Source: a bacterium
GTDB lineage: Bacteria > Patescibacteriota > Minisyncoccia > Phycocordibacterales > Phycocordibacteraceae
Length of the DNA: 6,759 nt
NCBI GenBank assembly: GCA_021802795.1
Contig: JAJZRH010000030.1
Location: forward strand, 1-6,759
Direction of reading: 5' to 3'
Under the pieces are notes generated by a model. The model worked only from the letters and a program-made list of their open reading frames with translations, had not been told where the DNA came from and did no database searches. The first letter of the stretch is position 1. Every line of letters starts with the position of its first letter. Positions 1 to 5,301 of this stretch are shown here, piece after piece. The position numbers were made by a program, and so were the translations under genes.

Positions 1-179
1 TCTGCGCTCCCCGAGAGCCGTGCGAGTATGGCGAGCGCCGCGCGCGCGTACGGCCGGCCGGCGAGCGCGGACTCCTGCGTCTTGCGCATCTTCACCGCCG
101 AAACGGCTTCCATGGCGCGCGTCACTTTGTGCGTGCGCTCCGTGGCTTTTATTTTGCTCTTGATGTCCTTCAATGCCAT
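1..179 (-). CDS. atpG: ATP synthase F1 gamma subunit, 5' part only
   Basis: Gamma is the central rotating shaft of F1, coupling c-ring rotation to catalysis in the alpha3beta3 head. About 59 N-terminal codons are visible and the gene continues past the left edge, so it is partial because of the window and not broken. The N-terminus begins MALKDIKSKIKATERTHKVT and continues RAMEAVSAVKMRK..QESA..GRPYA. This is the family's N-terminal coiled-coil helix, with the usual xxI..KIK....T.KiTrAMe.VsavKmrk pattern. The ATG at 179-177 lies 6 nt after the atpA stop, as expected for an operon partner. No clear Shine-Dalgarno sequence precedes it, so translation is probably coupled to atpA or SD-independent. 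Identification is firm. Confidence 0.95.
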   Translation of the reverse strand, partial: MALKDIKSKIKATERTHKVTRAMEAVSAVKMRKTQESALAGRPYARAALAILARLSGSA

Positions 180-185
180 AGGTGC

Positions 186-1741
186 TTATGCGGCGGACGC
201 GGAACGCGCGACGAAAGCGTCCAATTTCTCGCGGAGCGTCTTTTCCGTTCCTTCGCGGATCTCTTTGGACTCCTTGATGGCCGCGAGTGCGCCGCCCGCT
301 TCCCGCGCGAGATAATCCTGCAATTTCTTTTCAACGGCGCTCACTTCTTCCGGCGAGAACGAATCCAGGTAGCCGTTCGTCGCCGCAAAGATGACGGCGG
401 CCTCCATTTCAAACGGAAGCGGTACGCCGCGCCCTTGGTTCAACATCTCGGTCATGCGGCGGCCGGCATCAATGCGCTTCTTCGTCTCCACATCCAAGTC
501 GGAGGAGAACTGCATGAACGCTTCCAGTTCGCGGAATTGCGCAAGCTCCAGTTTTCTCTTCCCGCCACCTTCTTCATCGCCTTCGTCTGCGCGGCAGAAC
601 CCACGCGCGAGACCGAAATGCCGACGTTGATGGCCGGGCGCTGGCCCTTGTTGAAAAGGTTCGCTTCCAGATAGATCTGTCCGTCGGTGATGGAGATGAC
701 GTTCGTCGGGATGTACGCCGAGACGTCGCCCTCCTGCGTCTCGATGATAGGAAGCGCGGTCAAAGAGCCGCCGCCCTTCTCTGGGGAAAGCTTCGCGGCG
801 CGTTCAAGCAAGCGCGAGTGCAGGTAAAAGATGTCGCCCGGGTACGCTTCGCGGCCCGGCGGGCGGCGCAAGAGTAGCGACATCTGGCGATACGCGACCG
901 CCTGCTTGGAGAGGTCGTCGTAGATGACGAGCGCATCCTTCCCCTGCTCCATGAAAAATTCACCAATAGTTGCACCGGCGAACGGCGCAAGGAACTGGAG
1001 CGCCGCCGGCGCGGACGCCGGCGCGGATACGACGATGGTGTAGTCCATCGCGCCGCGGCTTGCGAGTTCGGCGACGAGCTTCGCCGTCTTGGACTCCTTC
1101 TGTCCGATGGCCACGTAGATGCAAACAGGGCGCGTCGCGGCCGGTTCGTTCTTTTGGTTGATGATGGTATCAATGGCGATGCTCGTCTTGCCGGTTCCGC
1201 GGTCGCCGATGATGAGCTCGCGCTGGCCGCGGCCGATAGGTATCATCGCGTCCACCGCTTTTATGCCGGTGTGGAGCGGAACATTCACGCTTGCGCGATC
1301 AATGACGCCGTAGGCCTCGCGTTCAATGGGCTTCATTTCTTTAGCACCGGTGGGACCCTTGCCGTCCACCGCTTCGCCGAGCGCGTTCACCACGCGGCCG
1401 ACGAGTGTTTCGCCGACAGGAATGGAGAGCAGGCGGCCGAGCCGGCGCACGAGCATCCCTTCGTGGATTTTCGTCGCATCGCCGAGGATGACGGCGCGCA
1501 CGCCGTCTTCCTCCAAGTTCAACACGAGGCCGTAAATGGGATTCGGGTCCTTCAGCGCTTCGGCGAGCGAACGGTCGAAGGTGGGATCAAAAAGCACCAT
1601 CTCGGACATCGCCGCTTTGGACAGGCCGTCCACCTCCGCGATGCCGTCGCCCGTGGCGCGCACGACGCCGGTCTCTTCCGCTCCAGCGGACGGAGCCCAT
1701 GCGGCGATCTCCTTTTCTATCCTCTCAATGATGCTTTGCAT
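186..1741 (-). CDS. atpA: ATP synthase F1 alpha subunit, with a one-base frameshift
   Basis: Alpha forms the F1 hexamer with beta and carries the non-catalytic nucleotide sites. From the ATG at 1741 the frame reads a normal alpha subunit to about residue 393: beta-barrel domain, P-loop GDRGTGKT (179-186), the strand ALVIYDDL (270-277), and [13 protein letters not shown] with the conserved arginine at R379. Near 560-565 the reading switches frame. The original frame goes on with unrelated residues and stops at 452-454. The next frame encodes a perfect alpha C-terminus ([20 protein letters not shown], then [15 protein letters not shown] and onward) ending at the TAA at 188-186. Restoring one base in the coding-strand GGG at 563-561 joins the halves into about 518 residues, the usual family length. 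The start is 3 nt after the atpH stop. A sequencing or assembly indel is most likely; a real recent mutation is possible. Confidence 0.95.
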
Positions 1742-1744
1742 ATA

Positions 1745-2116
1745 TTAAATAGTCACCTTCTGGTAAATGGCGAGGAGCGCGCGCTTCGCCGAATGGTCTA
1801 TGAGTTTGCCCGCGCTCCGCGCCCGCCAGCCGTGAATGAGTGAATGATTCACGACCGCGTGCCGTGCGATGATCCCCGCAAGGGCCGCGGCGCGGAGCGC
1901 CGCTTCCTCTTCTTTTTTATGCGCAACTTCCACGAACGGCCGGAGCGCATGGCGCCGCGCCGCGACTTTCCGGAGCTCGCGCGCGATCGCGGGGAGCATC
2001 TTCATGCGCCCGGCGCTCTTTAGGTGCAGAATGAGCTTCGTGATGGCCGCGTCCGACGCCGCCTTGTCCTCCAGTTCCGCCGTCGCTTCAAGAAGCCGTG
2101 TGTAGTCGTCAATCAT
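1745..2116 (-). CDS. atpH: ATP synthase F1 delta subunit, unusually short
   Basis: Delta (OSCP in mitochondria) ties the top of the F1 head to the b-subunit stator. The protein has 123 residues, while bacterial delta is usually about 175-180. The C-terminal signature is clear: HSLIHGWRARSAGKLIDHSA (91-110), matching the family pattern S...G...r.Gd..iDgS...rL with G96, D107 and S109. The stretch ITKLILHLKSAGRMKMLPAI (25-44) resembles the last helices of the N-terminal domain (family: l...L.engRl..lp.i). What is missing is roughly the first four helices of the alpha-binding N-terminal domain. No upstream extension is possible without running into atpF, whose end overlaps the start by 8 nt (ATGATTGA). 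This overlap implies translational coupling. Position between atpF and atpA supports the call; the short length is a real oddity. Confidence 0.9.
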   Translation of the reverse strand: MIDDYTRLLEATAELEDKAASDAAITKLILHLKSAGRMKMLPAIARELRKVAARRHALRPFVEVAHKKEEEAALRAAALAGIIARHAVVNHSLIHGWRARSAGKLIDHSAKRALLAIYQKVTI

Positions 2117-2558
2117 AGTGTTTCTTCAGAAGCTTCTCCGCGGCAAGCACTGCAAGCCGCGCCACTTCCTTTTCGCTTTCGCGTTCCGCGCGGGCCGCGA
2201 CCTCCTTCGCACGCTCCTCCGCGTCTTTCGTTACCGCAACGGCGCGCGCCTCCGCTTCTTTCAGGAGCCGTGCTTTCTCCGCATTCCCCGCTTCGCGGGC
2301 CGCAGAGACGATATGCTCCGCTTCCTCGTCCGCCGCGGCGACGCGCTTTGCGGATTCGGCGCCGGCACCGGCAAGCAGTGCTTCCGCTTTTGCGGCATCT
2401 TCCACGCCCTTCGCCACTGTCTCTTGTCGCTTTTCAAGCACGGCAAGCACCGGCTTGTACAGGAAGTACCAGAGCGCGATAAGCACAATGCCGAAGTTCA
2501 CCGCCTGCGCGATGAGGAGGTGCCAGTCAATGCCGAATGCGGAGAAGAGCTGCTGCAT
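2109..2558 (-). CDS. atpF: ATP synthase Fo b subunit
   Basis: Subunit b is the peripheral stalk that holds F1 still against the rotating c-ring. The 149-residue protein has one N-terminal membrane segment (about residues 13-33, ending ..ALWYFLYKPVLAVLEKRQ). A long Ala/Glu/Lys/Arg-rich helix follows to the C-terminus, typical of the dimeric right-handed coiled coil. The sequence after the membrane helix, with KP followed by LEKRQ, matches the family. Length is close to normal (about 155-165). The ATG at 2558 lies 18 nt after the atpE stop, and the TGA overlaps the atpH start. No strong Shine-Dalgarno is visible. There is one b gene and no b' copy in the window, so a homodimeric stalk is inferred. 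Confidence 0.96.
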   Translation of the reverse strand: MQQLFSAFGIDWHLLIAQAVNFGIVLIALWYFLYKPVLAVLEKRQETVAKGVEDAAKAEALLAGAGAESAKRVAAADEEAEHIVSAAREAGNAEKARLLKEAEARAVAVTKDAEERAKEVAARAERESEKEVARLAVLAAEKLLKKHYD

Positions 2559-2576
2559 GCTTGCGTACGTTTGTGA

Positions 2577-2804
2577 CTACACAAACTTGATGATGAAGGC
2601 CACGACGAGGGTCAAGATTCCCAAAGCTTCCGTGAACACGATCGCAAGGATCATGTTGGAGACGATCTTGCCGGACGCTTCCGGGTTCCTGCCGATGGCG
2701 TTCATGGCGCCGCTGCCGATAAGCCCGATGCCGATGCCCGGACCGATGACGCCGAGGCCGGCCGCGATCGCCATGCCGATCAAACGTGCTGAATCTATAT
2801 CCAT
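2577..2804 (-). CDS. atpE: ATP synthase Fo c subunit
   Basis: The c subunit forms the rotating membrane ring that carries the coupling ion. The 75-residue protein is a two-helix hairpin: helix 1 with the Gly-rich motif GPGIGIGLIGSGAMNAIGRN (21-40), a polar loop RNPEASGK (39-46), and helix 2 with the ion-binding carboxylate E59 in FTEALGILTLVV. In sodium-type rings such as that of Ilyobacter tartaricus, a Gln in helix 1 (GPGVGQG) and a Ser after the Glu (AEST) complete the site. Here these positions are Ile26 and Ala60, so a proton-driven ring is inferred. The gene sits 77 nt after atpB, the widest gap in the operon, consistent with separate control of a subunit needed in many copies. Confidence 0.97.
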   Translation of the reverse strand: MDIDSARLIGMAIAAGLGVIGPGIGIGLIGSGAMNAIGRNPEASGKIVSNMILAIVFTEALGILTLVVAFIIKFV

Positions 2805-2866
2805 ACTCTCTTGTATTTATCGCACCGAATAATAAAAGGCCCTTATCACGGAGCCGTATGAAGTCG

Positions 2867-2885
2867 CTAGCCGCTTATGCGCTAG
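2867..2885 (-). promoter_or_regulatory. small hairpin at the atpB stop, in the atpB-atpE gap
   Basis: A 5-bp inverted repeat (CTAGC at 2867-2871, GCTAG at 2881-2885) encloses 9 nt and includes the atpB stop codon. The 77-nt gap to atpE holds no gene. It could protect the upstream mRNA end or be an RNA processing site, but the stem is short and no U tract follows. Confidence 0.25.
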
Positions 2886-3628
2886 TGGGCCTCATGCGGC
2901 TCCACGATAGCCAGCTTGATGAAGAACAGCGTCAACATCGCAAAGACCAGCGCCTGGATGAGACCGATGAACATCTCGAATCCCATAAGCGGCGCCGGGA
3001 GAACGTACGGCAAAAAGTATCCGGCCACGAGCACCATCACTTCACCCGCAAAAATGTTCCCGAAAAGACGGAATGAGAACGAGACAAGCCGGCCCAGATT
3101 GCTGATGAGCTCGATGAGCCCGACAGCAAATCCGACCGGCGACTTCAGGTTAACATATTTTCCCGCATATTTGAAAAAGCCGAGCATCGCGATGCCGGTC
3201 ACCTCAATGGTGAAGAACGCGATCATGGCGAGCGCGAGGGTGAAATTAAGGTCAGTGGTCGGAGCGCGGAGCACGGGAAGGAATTCGGAGGCGTGCCAGA
3301 GACCGAGCGACCCCACGCCCGGGAAGAACTCTATTTCATTGATGACGGCGATGAAAATGAAAATGGAGGCAACAAGCGGGAAAAAACGCCGCGCCAGAGC
3401 TTCGCTCTCCAACACTTCGGCCATATAGGCGATAGCGCCTTCAAAGGCCCATTCCACGCCGGCCTGGATCTTGCCGGGGACGAGACTGAGCGAACGGCCG
3501 AATATATACGCCGTAAAAATGAGAAGCGCCATCACGAGCCACGCCATGATAAGCGAGTTGGTAATGGGGAAACCGAAAACGGAGCCTAGTTGCTCCGCTT
3601 TGAGGACGACTGAGATACCCTCATGCAT
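2882..3628 (-). CDS. atpB: ATP synthase Fo a subunit
   Basis: Subunit a contains the two ion half-channels next to the c-ring. The protein is strongly hydrophobic with five or more membrane helices. The essential arginine is in VSFSFRLFGNIFAGEV (family: ..fRLfGN..aGe), at R187 when counted from the start chosen here. The C-terminal helix reads LIQALVFAMLTLFFIKLAIV, followed by EPHEAH. I chose the ATG at 3628-3626 (MHEGISVVLKAEQLGSVFGF), which gives 248 residues. The family starts just before such a segment, and AAGG lies directly upstream. The frame is open further, with ATGs at 3679 and 3697 that would add 17-23 residues of poor family fit and would sit on a hairpin. This is the first visible gene of the ATP synthase operon; no atpI is seen upstream, where a divergent SWIB gene lies instead. 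Confidence 0.95.
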   Translation of the reverse strand: MHEGISVVLKAEQLGSVFGFPITNSLIMAWLVMALLIFTAYIFGRSLSLVPGKIQAGVEWAFEGAIAYMAEVLESEALARRFFPLVASIFIFIAVINEIEFFPGVGSLGLWHASEFLPVLRAPTTDLNFTLALAMIAFFTIEVTGIAMLGFFKYAGKYVNLKSPVGFAVGLIELISNLGRLVSFSFRLFGNIFAGEVMVLVAGYFLPYVLPAPLMGFEMFIGLIQALVFAMLTLFFIKLAIVEPHEAH

Positions 3629-3664
3629 GTCCTTGCATTCTACCAGATGACCCGTACCATAGGC

Positions 3665-3688
3665 TATATACTCGCTCATCCGAGCGAG
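3665..3688. promoter_or_regulatory. divergent atpB / SWIB promoter region with hairpin
   Basis: The 83-nt gap between the chosen atpB start and the SWIB start must hold both promoters. TATATA at 3665-3670 reads as a -10-like box on both strands, and TATACT (3667-3672) is a 5/6 match for the plus strand. Beside it is a perfect 7-bp inverted repeat, CTCGCTC (3671-3677) and GAGCGAG (3682-3688) with an ATCC loop, which could be an operator or a 5' hairpin. No convincing -35 box is present for either direction, so the exact promoters are not assigned. Confidence 0.35.
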
Positions 3689-3711
3689 CAGTAACACAAA
3701 TCAAACTCATT

Positions 3712-3957
3712 ATGGCAAATTCAGCTTTCGCGAAACCCCTTACACCTTCTCCCGCATTGGAGGCGGTTATCGGCAAGGGCCCCTTCCCCCGAACCGAGGT
3801 GGTCAAGAAGCTTTGGGAATACATCAAGAAGCATGATCTCCAGAATCCCAAGAACAAGCGGAACATCCTCGCAGACGATAAGCTGAAGCCGGTTTTCGGC
3901 AAGGATGAGGTGACGATGTTCGAAATGACGAAGCTCGTCTCGAATCACTTGAGCTAA
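3712..3957 (+). CDS. standalone SWIB/MDM2-domain protein
   Basis: The 81-residue protein is almost entirely one SWIB domain, the fold first described in the eukaryotic SWI/SNF complex and related to MDM2. Recognisable features in order are: PSPALEAVIGKGPFPRTEVV (12-31), KKLWEYIKKHDLQNPKNKRN (32-51) with the hallmark W35 and YIKKH.LQ, ILADDKLKPVFGK (52-64) and VTMFEMTKLVSNHL (67-80). These correspond to the family's start, conserved W.YIK helix and final mfem..ll..Hl helix, so the domain is complete. In bacteria, SWIB is known in chlamydiae (alone or fused to topoisomerase I) and as small standalone proteins elsewhere; its bacterial role is not settled, and DNA or chromatin-like binding is only inferred. 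The gene is divergent from atpB and ends at a strong terminator, so it is probably monocistronic. Confidence 0.93.
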   Translation: MANSAFAKPLTPSPALEAVIGKGPFPRTEVVKKLWEYIKKHDLQNPKNKRNILADDKLKPVFGKDEVTMFEMTKLVSNHLS

Positions 3958-3968
3958 TCCGGGCACAG

Positions 3969-4012
3969 CGCCTAACGTAAAACCCGCCTTTCGGCGGGTT
4001 TTACGTTAGGCG
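3969..4012. terminator. bidirectional intrinsic terminator shared by SWIB gene and mscL
   Basis: A perfect 20-bp stem (3969-3988 with 3993-4012) closes a TTTC loop. The GC-rich core GGCGGG is followed by TTTT on both strands because AAAA and TTTT are themselves inside the stem, so it can end transcription from both sides. The right arm contains the mscL TAA stop (4008-4006) and its last codons, so the terminator is embedded in mscL coding sequence. Confidence 0.93.
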
Positions 4013-4407
4013 ACCGGCTGGGTGCAGAACTTACAGCGCTTCGCGCCGCGCGGTATCTCGCTCAAGCATTCGGAACAGAGCTTGGTGGCGGCGCCGGAAG
4101 AATCGCCTTTGCGCGAGCGGGCGATGAGCACGTTCATCGGTTTCACCACAAAAAAGAACACGGCGCCCGCAACGAGCAGGAACGAAACGACGGCGTTCAC
4201 AAGGTGGCCGAGCATGACCTTGCTCCCGTTCAGAGTGAAGGAGAGCGCGCCGAAGTCCGGCACCTTAACGAGCGCCGCGATGAGCGGGGTCAGGAGGTCG
4301 GCCACGAGCGCCGACACGAGCGCGCCGAAAGCGGCGCCGATGACCACGCCGACCGCCAAGTCAACGACGTTTCCGCGAAGCAGGAATTGTTTGAATTCTT
4401 TAAGCAT
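4006..4407 (-). CDS. mscL: large-conductance mechanosensitive channel MscL with C-terminal zinc ribbon
   Basis: MscL opens under membrane tension to release solutes during osmotic downshock. The N-terminus MLKEFKQFLLRGNVVDLAVG (1-20) followed by VVIGAAFGALV is the classic amphipathic helix and TM1 pore signature. TM2 is about 68-90 (HLVNAVVSFLLVAGAVFFFV), followed by KPMN and a basic linker. The periplasmic loop is short. The final 23 residues, CSECLSEIPRGAKRCKFCTQ plus PVA, hold four cysteines (111, 114, 125, 128) in a CxxC-x10-CxxC zinc-ribbon arrangement in place of the usual C-terminal helix bundle. Total length is 133. The start ATG is 5 nt from the 3' end of tRNA-Pro(CGG) with no Shine-Dalgarno, so it is probably cotranscribed with the tRNA. 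The stop lies in the shared terminator. Confidence 0.95.
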   Translation of the reverse strand: MLKEFKQFLLRGNVVDLAVGVVIGAAFGALVSALVADLLTPLIAALVKVPDFGALSFTLNGSKVMLGHLVNAVVSFLLVAGAVFFFVVKPMNVLIARSRKGDSSGAATKLCSECLSEIPRGAKRCKFCTQPVA

Positions 4408-4412
4408 ATTTG

Positions 4413-4483
4413 TCGGGCCGCCGGGAATTGAACCCGGTCTACACGCACCCGAAGCGTGCGTACTACCGGCATACTCCGGCCCG
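4413..4483 (-). tRNA. tRNA-Pro(CGG)
   Basis: A 71-nt cloverleaf: acceptor CGGGCCG/CGGCCCG, D arm GTAT..GTAC, anticodon stem CACGC/GCGTG with loop TTCGGGT (anticodon CGG), a 4-nt variable loop, T arm CCGGG-TTCAATT-CCCGG and discriminator A. The C1-G72 pair is a proline identity feature. CCA is not encoded (the sequence continues CAAAT). It reads CCG codons. mscL follows after 5 nt. Confidence 0.95.
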
Positions 4484-4576
4484 ATTTGTGGTCACGCATA
4501 ATTTCCTCGCCGTCGCTCGGAAATTTTCGCGACCCCGCCTCGCCGTCTCGCCTGCTGGCGCGACACGGCTCCGGCT
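4484..4576. other. GC-rich spacer upstream of tRNA-Pro(CGG)
   Basis: No gene is supported here. There is a 7-bp inverted repeat AATTTCC (4500-4506) / GGAAATT (4519-4525) and GC-rich low-complexity sequence. The promoter for tRNA-Pro(CGG) and mscL would be expected here, but I see no convincing -35/-10 pair. Confidence 0.4.
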
Positions 4577-4626
4577 CGCACCGGCACAAGAAAAGCTAAG
4601 CAGTTAGCTTTTCTTGTGCCGGTGCG
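4577..4626. repeat. perfect 23-bp palindromic hairpin at the tRNA-Val 3' end
   Basis: The arms at 4577-4599 and 4604-4626 are perfectly complementary around a 4-nt loop (GCAG). The right arm includes the discriminator and last acceptor bases of tRNA-Val(CAC). On the minus strand it lies directly after the tRNA. The core AGCTAA..TTAGCT is followed by TTTTCTTGT, so a terminator for the tRNA-Pro(GGG)-tRNA-Val transcript is the simplest reading. The full stem has no U tract after it. Confidence 0.7.
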
Positions 4627-4696
4627 CTCCGCAGGGATCGAACCTGCGACCTTACGCGTGTGAAGCGTACGCTCTAACCAACTGAGCTAGGAGCGC
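4623..4696 (-). tRNA. tRNA-Val(CAC)
   Basis: A 74-nt cloverleaf: acceptor GCGCTCC/GGAGCGC, D arm GCTC-AGTTGGTTA-GAGC, anticodon stem TACGC/GCGTA with loop TTCACAC (anticodon CAC), variable loop AGGTC, T arm GCAGG-TTCGATC-CCTGC, discriminator A. The following bases read CCG, so a full CCA is not encoded. It reads GTG codons. Only 29 nt separate it from tRNA-Pro(GGG) upstream, so the two are probably cotranscribed. Confidence 0.96.
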
Positions 4697-4725
4697 GCTT
4701 CTGCACGATAACAGATTTATTTCAG

Positions 4726-4796
4726 TCGGGCTACCGGGAATCGAACCCGGACTACAAGACCCCCAGCCTTGCGTACTACCACTATACGATAGCCCG
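4726..4796 (-). tRNA. tRNA-Pro(GGG)
   Basis: A 71-nt cloverleaf: acceptor CGGGCTA/TAGCCCG, D arm GTAT-AGTGGTA-GTAC, anticodon stem CAAGG/TCTTG (one G-U pair) with loop CTGGGGG (anticodon GGG), T arm CCGGG-TTCGATT-CCCGG, discriminator A, no encoded CCA. The C1-G72 pair supports proline identity. A minus-strand -10-like box TATAGT lies at 4811-4806, about 10 nt upstream, back to back with the tRNA-Ala(CGC) promoter. Confidence 0.95.
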
Positions 4797-4800
4797 TTGT

Positions 4801-4829
4801 TTCGCACTATAACGCATTTATGTTAAAAT
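4801..4829 (+). promoter_or_regulatory. promoter of the leader-tRNA-Ala(CGC) unit
   Basis: The -35-like box TTCGCA (4801-4806, 4/6 to TTGACA) and -10 TAAAAT (4824-4829, 5/6 to TATAAT) are separated by exactly 17 nt. The predicted start is about 4836, five or so bases before the leader hairpin. A divergent -10-like box for tRNA-Pro(GGG) on the minus strand (4811-4806) overlaps it. Confidence 0.6.
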
Positions 4830-4835
4830 CGCCCA

Positions 4836-4925
4836 AGTTCGGGCCTGTATCTTCGCAGGCTCGATACAAACCCTCGTTCGGAGAAACAGAACAAACGAGG
4901 ACGTTCCTTCAGTTTTCCTCTCTTC
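4836..4925 (+). ncRNA. structured 5' leader of tRNA-Ala(CGC), copy 1
   Basis: This is a non-coding transcribed leader ending directly at the tRNA. P1 pairs GGG (4841-4843) with CCC (4871-4873) and TGTATC (4846-4851) with GATACA (4863-4868). A linker TCGTTCG (4874-4880) follows. P2 pairs GAG-AAAC-A-GAA (4881-4891) with TTC-A-GTTT-TC-CTC (4908-4920), leaving a 2-nt TC bulge and one A-A mismatch. An apical AACG/CGTT helix lies inside, and a 5-nt spacer TCTTC leads to the tRNA. Copy 2 before tRNA-Ala(GGC) has the same layout, with 55 terminal nt aligning without gaps. The leader's 5' strand, GGGCCTG, repeats the first seven bases of the following tRNA (the direct repeat TTCGGGCCTGTA is at 4838 and 4923). 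A rival fold pairs 4839-4847 with 4856-4864. I recognise no known riboswitch or T-box; function is unknown. Confidence 0.6.
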
Positions 4926-4998
4926 GGGCCTGTAGCTCATCTGGTAGAGCGCGTCATTCGCATTGACGAGGTAAGGAGTTCGACTCTCCTCAGGTCCA
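4926..4998 (+). tRNA. tRNA-Ala(CGC)
   Basis: A 73-nt cloverleaf: acceptor GGGCCTG/CAGGTCC with the G3-U70 wobble that is the main alanine identity element, D arm GCTC-ATCTGGTA-GAGC, anticodon stem CGTCA/TGACG with loop TTCGCAT (anticodon CGC), variable loop AGGTA, T arm AGGAG-TTCGACT-CTCCT, discriminator A. CCA is not encoded (CAAG follows). It reads GCG codons. It is preceded by its own promoter and structured leader. Confidence 0.96.
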
Positions 4999-5012
4999 CA
5001 AGACCCGACTTA

Positions 5013-5091
5013 TTGACAAGATACGTTTATCGTCTTATTCTGTATGTTCGTGCGCAAGGGTGCACGAAACGACAACAGGAGGGTGTACCGA
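5013..5091 (+). promoter_or_regulatory. strong promoter, 5' hairpin and RBS of the 62-codon gene
   Basis: A perfect -35 box TTGACA (5013-5018) is followed after 17 nt by TATTCT (5036-5041), a 4/6 -10 box. The predicted start is near 5048. The mRNA would begin with a 7-bp hairpin, TTCGTGC (5047-5053) / GCACGAA (5062-5068), of the kind that shields 5' ends from decay. A consensus Shine-Dalgarno AGGAGG (5077-5082) lies 9 nt before the ATG at 5092, and this selects that start over the in-frame ATG at 5044. Confidence 0.75.
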
Positions 5092-5280
5092 ATGACAAAT
5101 GCCAACAACAGAGGTCGCTCCGTCATGACGGCGGAGGACATCGAGAAAGTGGTAAGCGGAGAAATCAAGATAAAACCGAATCAGGTTGGTGTGCAGAGGC
5201 ATGGAAGTCTGCCTAAGTATCACCACGGATATCGCCCGCCCCGCAAAACCATTCTCGGGTCGAACGGATCGTCGTTCTAG
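5092..5280 (+). CDS. small basic protein of unknown function (62 aa)
   Basis: I do not recognise this protein. From the ATG at 5092 it reads MTNANNRGRSVMTAEDIEKV, then VSGEIKIKPNQVG, and a tail rich in His, Pro, Arg and Lys (RHGSLPKYHHGYRPPRK). It has no membrane segment or signal peptide and no cysteines. It is clearly basic, with a short probable helix around 13-22 (TAEDIEKVVS). Reality of the gene rests on context: a near-consensus promoter, an AGGAGG ribosome binding site 9 nt before the ATG (rare among the other genes here), and a UUCG-loop hairpin 21 nt after the TAG. It sits between two tRNA-Ala genes that share a leader element. An in-frame ATG at 5044 would give 78 residues, but it lies at or before the predicted transcription start. 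A nucleic-acid-binding role is only a guess from charge. Confidence 0.7.
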   Translation: MTNANNRGRSVMTAEDIEKVVSGEIKIKPNQVGVQRHGSLPKYHHGYRPPRKTILGSNGSSF

Positions 5281-5301
5281 GACTATTCGTCACCCCACCA
5301 C

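Noticed and set aside
551..568. Programmed -1 ribosomal frameshifting in atpA
   Set aside because: There is no X_XXY_YYZ slippery heptamer in the right phase and no nearby stimulatory stem, and ATP synthase alpha is not known to use frameshifting. A lost base in the GGG run explains the shift more simply.
1154..1843. A 229-codon plus-strand open frame across the atpA N-terminal half
   Set aside because: It is antisense to the well-supported atpA and atpH, has no ribosome binding site, and its translation resembles no protein family. Long antisense frames are common opposite GC-rich genes.
3629..3697. Upstream ATGs at 3697 and 3679 as the atpB start
   Set aside because: The extra residues do not match the family's N-terminus, and the region carries the divergent promoter elements and a hairpin.
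4022..4501. A 159-codon plus-strand frame over mscL and tRNA-Pro(CGG)
   Set aside because: It is antisense to mscL and runs through a tRNA gene; the family evidence for MscL is decisive.
4836..4925. T-box riboswitch or tmRNA as the identity of the tRNA-Ala leaders
   Set aside because: The leaders lack a T-box sequence and a specifier loop and are too short, and T-boxes control amino-acid genes and not tRNA genes. No tag-encoding frame or tmRNA ends are present.
5044..5091. Upstream ATG at 5044 as the start of the small gene
   Set aside because: It lies at or before the predicted transcription start and inside the 5' hairpin, has no ribosome binding site, and AGGAGG points to the ATG at 5092.
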